The notes under the pieces are model-generated. The model was not told where the DNA came from. It searched no databases and worked only from the letters and a program-made list of their open reading frames with translations. This document shows positions 50,706 through 56,873 of a stretch of 56,873 nt of DNA, piece after piece. Source of the stretch: Alcanivorax sp. (GTDB lineage Bacteria; Pseudomonadota; Gammaproteobacteria; Pseudomonadales; Alcanivoracaceae). Positions within the stretch are counted from its first letter, which is position 1; every line of letters begins with the position of its first letter. The stretch is taken from positions 1-56,873 of the forward strand of contig JAKUPL010000027.1 in NCBI GenBank assembly GCA_022449455.1. Direction: 5' to 3'. The position numbers were made by a program, and so were the translations under genes.

Positions 50706-50719
50706 CAGGCACGCCTTAA

Positions 50720-51961
50720 TCAAACACTGGAACGCACCGCGTTGTCGGGCATCGGCAGCGCCGGCAAAGCGCCCCCCAGCTCCGCCACCCGCCGCTCCAG
50801 CACGGCGGCGGCCTTGGTGCGATCGCCCAGCGCCAGATACAGCCGCGACAGTTCCGCCAGGGCGGTGGCGCTCTGGCTGGAATTGGCGGCGGCTTCGAAG
50901 AAGTTCTGGGCCTTGCCCCACAGCCGCGCCTTCAGCGCCACGCGCCCGGCGGTGATCAGCACCGCGGCGTTGCCCGGGCGCTCCAGCAGCCATTTTTCCA
51001 GTACCTGCAGCAGTTCGTCCGGGGACAAATCGTCGATGGCTTCCAGCACCGGCGGCAACCGGTCGTCCCAGTCCCGCTGCAGTTGCTCGCGCACCAGCTG
51101 CAGGGCACGGCGGCCGTCGCCCAGCTGCGCCAGGAAGCCGGCGTAGCGGGCCACCATGGCCGGATCCTGGCGCAACGCGGTGGGCACCTTCTTCCACAGC
51201 TCGCGCAGTTCCCGGGCGCGGCTTTCCGCGTCATTGAATCCGGGCTTCTGGCCCAGGTGCTGCAGGCGCGCCAGCCAGGCGCGCCGTTCGCGCCGGGCCG
51301 CCGCCTGCTCGCCCAGGGCGCGGCGCAGGCGCGGCATCAGGGCGCACAGCGCCTCCCAATCCCGCTCGCGCTCCAGCACGTCGGCGTACAGCGCCTGCAC
51401 CCGCTGGTTGCCCGGCGCCCGCTCGGCCAGCTCCCGCAGTTCCCGACGGGCGCGGTCCGGCCGGCCCTCGTCCAGCGAAAAGCGCGCCCGCATCAGGCCC
51501 GCCACCGCGTCGCCGCGACGGCACTCGGCGGCGGCCTGCAGGTAACGCTCCAGCGCCTCGGCGTCGCCACGCTGGCGGGCGCACTCGGCGGCCAGCAGCC
51601 AGGCCACCAGCGGCCAGTCACCGTCGCGTCCGGCGGACACCAGCAACCGCTCGGCTTTATCCAGCTCGCCGTCCATCAGCAGGATGAACCCGCTTTTCAA
51701 ACGCCGGCGGGCCACCTTGAGCCGAAACCGGCGGGTGGCGCGCACCGGCTCGGCGGCGTTCCACAGCAGATTCAGAAACAGGGTCAACAGCACCAGGGCC
51801 ACGGCGGCCAGGATCGCGGCCAGCACCGCGAACCCCAGGGTGCTTTCCAGGCGCCATTGGTCGCGGATCACCAGCACATAGCCGGAGTCCGCGGCCATCC
51901 AGCGCCCCAGCAGGGTGGCGGCCACCAGGACCGCCACGATCAGCAGCAGCGCTTTCTTCAT
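50720..51961 (-). CDS. hemY: HemY-family protein (TPR, haem-operon partner)
   Basis: 413 residues. Two N-terminal membrane helices (about 5-25 and 43-68) are followed by TPR-like helical pairs rich in Leu/Arg/Ala, such as GNQRVQALYADVLERERDW and ATALAELSRLYLALGDRTKAAAVL. This is the proteobacterial HemY of the hemCDXY cluster, not the Gram-positive protoporphyrinogen oxidase of the same name; its exact role is unsettled. ATG overlaps the hemX stop by 4 nt. Confidence 0.9.
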   Translation of the reverse strand: MKKALLLIVAVLVAATLLGRWMAADSGYVLVIRDQWRLESTLGFAVLAAILAAVALVLLTLFLNLLWNAAEPVRATRRFRLKVARRRLKSGFILLMDGELDKAERLLVSAGRDGDWPLVAWLLAAECARQRGDAEALERYLQAAAECRRGDAVAGLMRARFSLDEGRPDRARRELRELAERAPGNQRVQALYADVLERERDWEALCALMPRLRRALGEQAAARRERRAWLARLQHLGQKPGFNDAESRARELRELWKKVPTALRQDPAMVARYAGFLAQLGDGRRALQLVREQLQRDWDDRLPPVLEAIDDLSPDELLQVLEKWLLERPGNAAVLITAGRVALKARLWGKAQNFFEAAANSSQSATALAELSRLYLALGDRTKAAAVLERRVAELGGALPALPMPDNAVRSSV

Positions 51962-52941
51962 TGGCCGCCCTCCCCGCCGTCACGCTTGAGCACGTCGCGC
52001 TTGAACTGGCGGAGGGCGTCCAGGCCGGCGCCGATTTCCGGCAGCGCCTGATTCACCTGCTGGCTGCCCAGCTCTTCCAGGGCGGCGCGCATTTGTTTAA
52101 CCCGGCCCTGGTCGTCACGGAACCACTGGTCCAGGGTGGTGTTGGCGCTGTCCAGGGCCTGCTGATAGGCCTTGGCGCGGCCCTGCATCAGCGCCAACCG
52201 GGCCTGTTGCAGGCTGGCGTCCAGGGTCAGCCGCACGGTGGCGGCCTGGGTTTCGGTGAGCGGCACCGGCACTTCGCCGTCGTGGCGGCTCACCGTCACC
52301 GGCATCTGATCCAGCAGCCGCGACCACCAGCTGCCCTGGTCCGCGGCCGGCGCCTGGCGGGGCGGCGCTTGCCGTTCCGGCAGCGCCAGTTCGGGGACCA
52401 GCGACTGCAGCGCGCCGAGCCGCAGCACCATGGCCTGAATGTCCACCTGCAGGGCGCCGTTGAGGGTTTCCATGTCGTTGGCCAGGGCCTGGCGCGCCGG
52501 CAGCGCGGCCGGGTCGTCGAGCCGCGCCAGGGTGTCGTCGGCGGCCTTCAGCAGGCGCCGGGCGGCGGCGGCGTCGCCGGTCAGCATCAGCCGCTGCCCG
52601 GCCAGGCTGGCCAGCGCCTCCGCTTCGTTGATCAGCCACAGGGTCTGGCCGCCCTGGCGTACGTCGGCCAGCGCTTCCCGATCCCGGGCCATGCGCGCTT
52701 CCAGCCGCTGTTGCTGCTGGCGAAGCTGGTCCTCGGCCTGGCGCCATTCCCGGTCGCGGCGATCCAGCTCACCGCGCAGCGTTTCCACCTGCTGGCCGAG
52801 CCCCTGGCGGTCCTTTTCCAGCACCTGCCACTGTTGCCAGCCCCACCAGCCGGCGGCCCCCAGCACGGCCAGAATGACGATCAGAACAAGCAGCGGCCAC
52901 AGGCTCAGGCCCTGCTGTCGATGGACGGCGCGGTGCGTCAT
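51958..52941 (-). CDS. hemX: HemX-family membrane protein
   Basis: 327 residues. A short basic N-terminus, one membrane helix (LWPLLVLIVILAVLGAAGWWGW), then a long coiled-coil-like region (VLEKDRQGLGQQVETLRGEL onward) and a helical C-terminal domain. In other bacteria it is encoded with hemD and sometimes called a putative uroporphyrinogen methyltransferase, but no methyltransferase motif is visible here. ATG at 52941 with GGGAG upstream is preferred over an open extension of 15 codons. Confidence 0.88.
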   Translation of the reverse strand: MTHRAVHRQQGLSLWPLLVLIVILAVLGAAGWWGWQQWQVLEKDRQGLGQQVETLRGELDRRDREWRQAEDQLRQQQQRLEARMARDREALADVRQGGQTLWLINEAEALASLAGQRLMLTGDAAAARRLLKAADDTLARLDDPAALPARQALANDMETLNGALQVDIQAMVLRLGALQSLVPELALPERQAPPRQAPAADQGSWWSRLLDQMPVTVSRHDGEVPVPLTETQAATVRLTLDASLQQARLALMQGRAKAYQQALDSANTTLDQWFRDDQGRVKQMRAALEELGSQQVNQALPEIGAGLDALRQFKRDVLKRDGGEGGQ

Positions 52942-53044
52942 GGAGTCTCCCTTTTTTGTAGGCCGAACGGCGCGAAGCGTGTACAAGATGCGTTCCCTCT
53001 GTGAATGGCCTCAAGATAATGACAGCCGCCCGGTGAGTCCAATA

Positions 53045-53743
53045 TCAAGGCGCCAGCGCCGCCAGCATATCGGCATCGTGGGCGCTGCCGGCGACGCGCA
53101 AGGGCCCGCCATGGTCGGCGGCCACCGCCGCCGCCACCCGCTCGCCGGCGGCGATCACGGTGGCACCGGCGGGCACCCGGTCGGCCAGCGCCCGCCAGCC
53201 TTCCACGCTGGTGATCATCACCGTATCGGCGCCCGTCGGCCAGTGCCGGTCCGGGTCCGGCAAGCGCCGGTAAAAGGGCATCACGTCCACGGTGGCACCG
53301 CGCTCGCGCAGGCGCGCGGCCAGCCAGTCCCGGCCGCCGTCGCCGCGGCAAATCAGAATCCGTTTGTCGGCCACCTCGGTCAGGCAGGGCAGCGCCAGCA
53401 CCGCCTCGGAATTGAATCCCCGGCTGGGGTACTCCGGAGTCAGCCCGGCGGCGCGGATCACCGCCGCCGTGGATTCCCCCACCGCCAGCCAGTGCAGCCC
53501 CACCGGCCACTGCGGCCACAGATCGGCGATCCGCTCCAGGGCCTGGTGGGCGGCGTTGGCGCTGACGAAGAACACCGCGTGATACAGGTCCAGGTCCATC
53601 AGCCGGCGGCGATCGGCGTCACCCAGGGGCAGCGGCTCGATGCGCAGGGCCGGCACGCACAGCGCCTCATGGCCGGCCTGGCGCAGACTCGCCGCCAGGG
53701 CGTCGCCCTGGCCCGCCGGCCGGGTGATCACCACGCGGCTCAT
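53045..53743 (-). CDS. hemD: Uroporphyrinogen-III synthase HemD
   Basis: 232 residues. [21 protein letters not shown] at the N-terminus, [57 protein letters not shown] and a late [12 protein letters not shown] are the weakly conserved HemD blocks. It closes hydroxymethylbilane into uroporphyrinogen III, feeding haem and, ultimately, the B12 pathway. The ATG overlaps the hemC stop by 4 nt. The open frame to 54064 is a shadow of hemC. Confidence 0.93.
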   Translation of the reverse strand: MSRVVITRPAGQGDALAASLRQAGHEALCVPALRIEPLPLGDADRRRLMDLDLYHAVFFVSANAAHQALERIADLWPQWPVGLHWLAVGESTAAVIRAAGLTPEYPSRGFNSEAVLALPCLTEVADKRILICRGDGGRDWLAARLRERGATVDVMPFYRRLPDPDRHWPTGADTVMITSVEGWRALADRVPAGATVIAAGERVAAAVAADHGGPLRVAGSAHDADMLAALAP

Positions 53744-54675
53744 TGGCGGTCGTAGAGTTCCCGGAGGATGCGGTCGGCGCCCTGGGCCAGCAATGACTCG
53801 GCGATGCCCACGCCCAGCTCGTGGGCCTGGTCCCGGGGGGCCCGGTCCTCGGCGGTGAGCACGGTGCGGCCGTCCTCGCTGGCCACCAGGCCGCGCAGCC
53901 ACAGTCGACCGTCGTCCTCGAGCAGGGCGAAACCGGCGATGGGCACCTGGCAGCCGCCTTCGAGACGCCGGTTCATGGCGCGCTCGGCGGTGACCCGGTC
54001 CCAGGTCAGCGGGTCGTTGAGCGGCGCCAGCAGTTCCCGGGTGCGGTCGGCGTCGGCGCGGCACTCGATGCCCACCGCGCCCTGGCCCACGGCGGGCAGG
54101 GACTCTTCCGGCGGCATCTCGTAGCGGATGCGGTCGTGCATCTCCAAGCGCTTGAGGCCGGCGGCGGCCAGAATGATGGCGTCGAACTCGCCGGCGTCCA
54201 GCTTGCCCAGCCGGGTCTGCACATTGCCGCGCAGGCTGGCCACTTTCAGGTCCGGCCGGTTGGCCAGCACCTGGGCCTGGCGGCGCAGACTGGAGGTACC
54301 CAGGCGGGCGCCTTCCGGCAGGCTCATCAGGGCGTCGTGGTGGTTGGAGACGAAGGCGTCGCGGGGGTCCTCGCGCTCACAGATCACCGGCAGGGCCATG
54401 CCCTCGGGCAGTTCCATGGGCACGTCCTTCATGGAGTGCACGGCGATGTCGGCGCGGCCGTCCATCATCGCTTCTTCCAGCTCCTTCACGAACAGGCCCT
54501 TGCCGCCGATCTTGGCCAGCGGCGTGTCGAGGATCTTGTCGCCCTGGGTCTTGATCCGCACCAGTTCCACCCGCAGCCCCGGGTGCAGCGCCTCCAGGCG
54601 CGTCTGGACGTACTCCGCCTGCCACACGGCAAGCGGGCTGGAACGGGTGGCGATGCGCAGAATCTCGGCGGACAT
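53740..54675 (-). CDS. hemC: Porphobilinogen deaminase HemC
   Basis: 311 residues. [37 protein letters not shown] followed by [34 protein letters not shown] and [12 protein letters not shown], the last carrying the cysteine that holds the dipyrromethane cofactor, make this secure. It polymerises four porphobilinogens into hydroxymethylbilane. It is followed by hemD (overlap) and preceded 57 nt upstream by algR, the order found in Pseudomonas. Confidence 0.96.
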   Translation of the reverse strand: MSAEILRIATRSSPLAVWQAEYVQTRLEALHPGLRVELVRIKTQGDKILDTPLAKIGGKGLFVKELEEAMMDGRADIAVHSMKDVPMELPEGMALPVICEREDPRDAFVSNHHDALMSLPEGARLGTSSLRRQAQVLANRPDLKVASLRGNVQTRLGKLDAGEFDAIILAAAGLKRLEMHDRIRYEMPPEESLPAVGQGAVGIECRADADRTRELLAPLNDPLTWDRVTAERAMNRRLEGGCQVPIAGFALLEDDGRLWLRGLVASEDGRTVLTAEDRAPRDQAHELGVGIAESLLAQGADRILRELYDRQ

Positions 54676-54732
54676 GAAAACTCCCGGAGGAAAATGGAGA
54701 CCCGGGATTGTACCCGTTACACGGGTGGCCGT

Positions 54733-55491
54733 TTACCCTTTTCCGGTGAGGGCGCGGCGCAGGCCGGCCATGTGCCGGCGGCTCACCGGCAGCGCCCGGC
54801 GCACCCCGCGCAGGTGCACCTCGAAATGCCCCTGGGCGCTGTTTTCCATGCTCTCGATAAAATGCAGCGACACCAGGGTGCTGCGGTGAATGCGCACGAA
54901 CAGATCGCCGAACTCCTGCTCCAGGCTCTTCAGCGGCTCGTCGATCAGCACATAGCCGCCGTCAAAATGCACCGCCACGTATTTCTGATCCGCCTGGAAG
55001 TAGCGCACCTCCTCCACCGGCACCAGTTCCAGGCCGCGATGGGTGCGGGCGCTGAGATGGCGGCGGCGGCCGTTGCGATTGACCGCCAGCTTGTGGCTCA
55101 TCTCGGCGATCTGCACCCGATTGAGCGAACGGGTGCGATTGAGGGCCCGGCGCAGGTCGTCGCCGTTGACCGGCTTGAGCAGGTAATCCACCGCGTGCAC
55201 GCGGAACGCCTGCAAGGCGTGCTCCTCGTAGGCGGTGCAGAAGATCACCGCCGGCGGGTGATCCATCTTCTGCAAATGCGCGGCGGCTTCCAGGCCGTCC
55301 ATGTCCGGCATGCGGATGTCCATCAGCACCACGTCCGGTCGCGTGCGCCCGGCGAACTCCACCGCCTCGCGGCCGCTGGCGGCCTCCGCGGTGACCTCCA
55401 TATGGGCGCTTTCCACCAGACGCCGCAGCCGCAGACGCGCCAGAGCTTCGTCATCGCACACCAGCACCTTGGTCTTGGCCACGTCGTTCAT
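54733..55491 (-). CDS. algR: LytTR-type response regulator AlgR
   Basis: 252 residues. Receiver domain with D13/D14, phosphoacceptor D58 (VVLMDIRMPDMDG), the T/S site in FCTAYEEHALQAF and K107 (YLLKPVN). The C-terminal LytTR DNA-binding domain runs from about 145 (RGLELVPVEEVRYFQADQKY) to 245 (FVRIHRSTLVSL, LPVSRRHMAGLR). In Pseudomonas AlgR controls alginate and type IV pili; targets here are unknown. GGGGGAA precedes the ATG. algZ is 21 nt upstream. Confidence 0.92.
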   Translation of the reverse strand: MNDVAKTKVLVCDDEALARLRLRRLVESAHMEVTAEAASGREAVEFAGRTRPDVVLMDIRMPDMDGLEAAAHLQKMDHPPAVIFCTAYEEHALQAFRVHAVDYLLKPVNGDDLRRALNRTRSLNRVQIAEMSHKLAVNRNGRRRHLSARTHRGLELVPVEEVRYFQADQKYVAVHFDGGYVLIDEPLKSLEQEFGDLFVRIHRSTLVSLHFIESMENSAQGHFEVHLRGVRRALPVSRRHMAGLRRALTGKG

Positions 55492-55512
55492 CGTCGTTCC
55501 CCCTCAAGCCCG

Positions 55513-56541
55513 CTAACCCTCCACCGGATAGCTGATGCGGACCTCGTAATGTTGTTCTGATTCCCGGGCTTCCACCTGCACCGCCGGGCCGTGCAGCACC
55601 TCCAGGCGATGGCGGATATTGTCCAGCGCCATGCGGTTGCCCTGATGGTCGCCGGCACGCTGGGGCTTGGGGTTGTGCACGCGCAGCACCACCCGCCCCT
55701 GTTCCACGGACGCCCCCAGGGTCACCACGCCGCCCTCCGCCCGCGGCTGGATGCCGTGATAGATGGCATTCTCCACCAGCGGCTGCAAGGTCAAAAGAGG
55801 CAAGCGTACCGTTTCGGGATCCAGTTCCACCCGCCAGTCCACCCGCAGCCGCTCGCCCAGACGCAGCCGTTCGATGCGCACATAGCGCTCGCACAGGGCC
55901 AGTTCCTCGGCCAGGGACACGCGCTCGCCGGATTCCTTGAGGCTGGCGCGGAACAACCGCGACAGATCCTCCACCGCCTGCTCGGCGGCGTCCGCGTCGA
56001 CCCGCACCAGGGTGGCGATGATGTTCATGGAGTTGAACAGAAAATGGGGACGGATACGCGACTGCAGCGCCTGGATGCGGGCGCGCAGCTCGGCCCGGTC
56101 CTTCTGGTGCAACTGCTCCTGCACGTAGAAGTAGCGCATCATCAGGCCGCTGATAATGGCCGCGATCAGCACGTTGGCGAGAATGTCCCAGTGCCACAGG
56201 GGCTCGGCGACGGCGCCGGCGGCCCAGGCCAGCAGCCCACGGGCCGCCAGGCTGAACAGCAGCGTGTCCAGCACCACCAGGCCCACCACCGCCAGCGCCG
56301 CGCGGGCCGCCGGCAACCCGTTGAGGCGGTCGCGCAACCGGCACACCAGCGCCGCCGACGTCAGCCCCACCCACTGCACGAACAGCGACGTCAGCCCCAG
56401 CCGCTCCAGACTGAACGGCTCGAAATACCCCGCCACCAGAGTGATGACGATGGCCATCAGTTCGATCACCACCACCACCACCAGCACCGCGCGGGTGGTG
56501 CAGAGGTCGGGGAGGAAGACGTTGGATTGAGGTTCGGTCAT
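55513..56541 (-). CDS. algZ: LytS-type sensor histidine kinase AlgZ/FimS
   Basis: 342 residues. Several N-terminal membrane helices (about 17-140) are followed by the His_kinase domain with RIRPHFLFNSMNIIATLV (phospho-accepting H166), LSRLFRASLKESGERVSLAEEL and the N-box LTLQPLVENAIYHGI. A weaker GNRMALDNIRHRL serves as the G region. It should phosphorylate AlgR. AAGAAGAA precedes the ATG. Its promoter region contains the half repeat A2 and the IS end. Confidence 0.92.
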   Translation of the reverse strand: MTEPQSNVFLPDLCTTRAVLVVVVVIELMAIVITLVAGYFEPFSLERLGLTSLFVQWVGLTSAALVCRLRDRLNGLPAARAALAVVGLVVLDTLLFSLAARGLLAWAAGAVAEPLWHWDILANVLIAAIISGLMMRYFYVQEQLHQKDRAELRARIQALQSRIRPHFLFNSMNIIATLVRVDADAAEQAVEDLSRLFRASLKESGERVSLAEELALCERYVRIERLRLGERLRVDWRVELDPETVRLPLLTLQPLVENAIYHGIQPRAEGGVVTLGASVEQGRVVLRVHNPKPQRAGDHQGNRMALDNIRHRLEVLHGPAVQVEARESEQHYEVRISYPVEG

Positions 56542-56584
56542 GGGTTCTTCTTGTGTTTAGGAGCCAGGTCTCGGCCTTGATGGC

Positions 56585-56619
56585 AGTTGAAAGTTAAAAG
56601 TTAAAAGTTAAAAGTTGAA
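56585..56619. repeat. Left arm of an AGTTRAA heptamer element (element A2), interrupted
   Basis: Five tandem 7-nt units (AGTTGAA, three AGTTAAA, AGTTGAA), followed by ACGC as in element A1 (ACGCGG). At that point an IS3-type end begins, so the interior and right arm are missing from the window. Confidence 0.75.
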
Positions 56620-56623
56620 ACGC

Positions 56624-56873
56624 TGGACTGGCCCCAAAAAAGTAGACACCTTCATTGACGAGGAAGGTGTATGCAATATCGGAGCAAGCGTCGTTTCAGT
56701 AACGCGTTCAAACGCGAGGCCGTCGAGGCCTCGCTCTCCAGCCCGCAGACACAGGCACAGATCGCTGCCAAACTAGGGGTTCATCCTACCTTACTGAGCC
56801 GCTGGCGGCAGGAGTGGATTGTGGGTAAGTCATCCGCCAAGAAGCCGGTCCGAAATGCCGGCCCGACCAAGAG
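56624..56873 (+). mobile_element. IS3-family insertion sequence, left end (runs off the window)
   Basis: The terminal repeat begins TGGACTGGCCCCAAAAAAGT and fits the TG...CCCC-A-run-GT-GACA pattern of IS3-family ends. An orfA transposase starts 47 nt inside. Only the first 250 nt are present, so the right end and target duplication cannot be seen. Confidence 0.78.
56671..56873 (+). CDS. IS3-family transposase OrfA, N-terminal part
   Basis: 67 complete codons to the window edge. The protein begins MQYRSKRRFSNAFKREAVEA and continues with AQIAAKLGVHPTLLSRWRQE, the helix-turn-helix of IS3-type OrfA that binds the IS ends. GAGGAAGG lies just before the ATG. OrfB and the frameshift site expected between them lie beyond the window. 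Confidence 0.85.
   Translation, partial: MQYRSKRRFSNAFKREAVEASLSSPQTQAQIAAKLGVHPTLLSRWRQEWIVGKSSAKKPVRNAGPTK

Overview
The window is a G+C-rich (by eye about two thirds), gene-dense bacterial chromosome segment with no tRNA, rRNA, prophage or CRISPR. The gene order algZ-algR-hemC-hemD-hemX-hemY, the waaF-kinase-waaC-waaG-waaP run, a DUF47-pit pair beside argA, and cysQ beside nudE are arrangements known from Pseudomonas-like Gammaproteobacteria. High G+C, many REP-like repeats and a Baeyer-Villiger-type monooxygenase next to an AraC regulator would suit the Alcanivorax group, but that genus guess is inference from memory, not a search.

Layout. (1) 1-9.8 kb: vitamin B12 locus. The end of cobD/cbiB overlaps cobC. 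A promoter and a cobalamin riboswitch then lead btuB-btuF-btuC-btuD-cobB-cobO, followed by a repeat-filled gap and cobQ: uptake plus late corrin-ring steps (a,c-amidation, adenosylation, further amidation, aminopropanol attachment). (2) 9.9-18.1 kb: single genes: a lipoprotein metallophosphoesterase with a C-terminal lectin-like domain, an HD-domain protein divergent from a Crp/Fnr regulator with a perfect operator-like palindrome between them, a small membrane protein, cysQ, nudE, and a flavin monooxygenase divergent from an AraC regulator. (3) 18.2-31.2 kb: LPS core assembly: hldE, two WaaL-like membrane proteins bracketing a lipid A acyltransferase, two more glycosyltransferases, heptosyltransferases waaC/waaF, waaG, waaP and two other LPS-kinase-like proteins. 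Most genes overlap by 4 nt. (4) 31.3-43.6 kb: housekeeping: ilvE, glnE, an orphan GspE/PilB-type ATPase, a DUF47 protein plus PiT phosphate transporter, argA, a vapBC toxin-antitoxin pair and ilvD. (5) 43.6-50.7 kb: a tandem DsbA/kappa-GST-like protein, then a compact MAPEG-methyltransferase-ferredoxin reductase set, then pqiABC. (6) 50.7-56.5 kb: hemY, hemX, hemD, hemC, algR and algZ on the minus strand. (7) 56.6 kb to the end: half of a repeat element interrupted by the left end of an IS3-family insertion sequence.

The most unusual signal is a set of intergenic hairpin elements whose arms are tandem 7-nt units. One family uses ATNCAGG units (near 18.1, 35.2 and 39.3 kb) and another uses AGTTRAA units (near 8.2 and 56.6 kb). 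Both share the same architecture and a GCGG-type motif just inside the left arm. They are separate from the REP-like repeats near 8.3, 15.4 and 50.7 kb. One supplies the last codons and stop of the araC-type gene, and one seems to have been hit by the IS.
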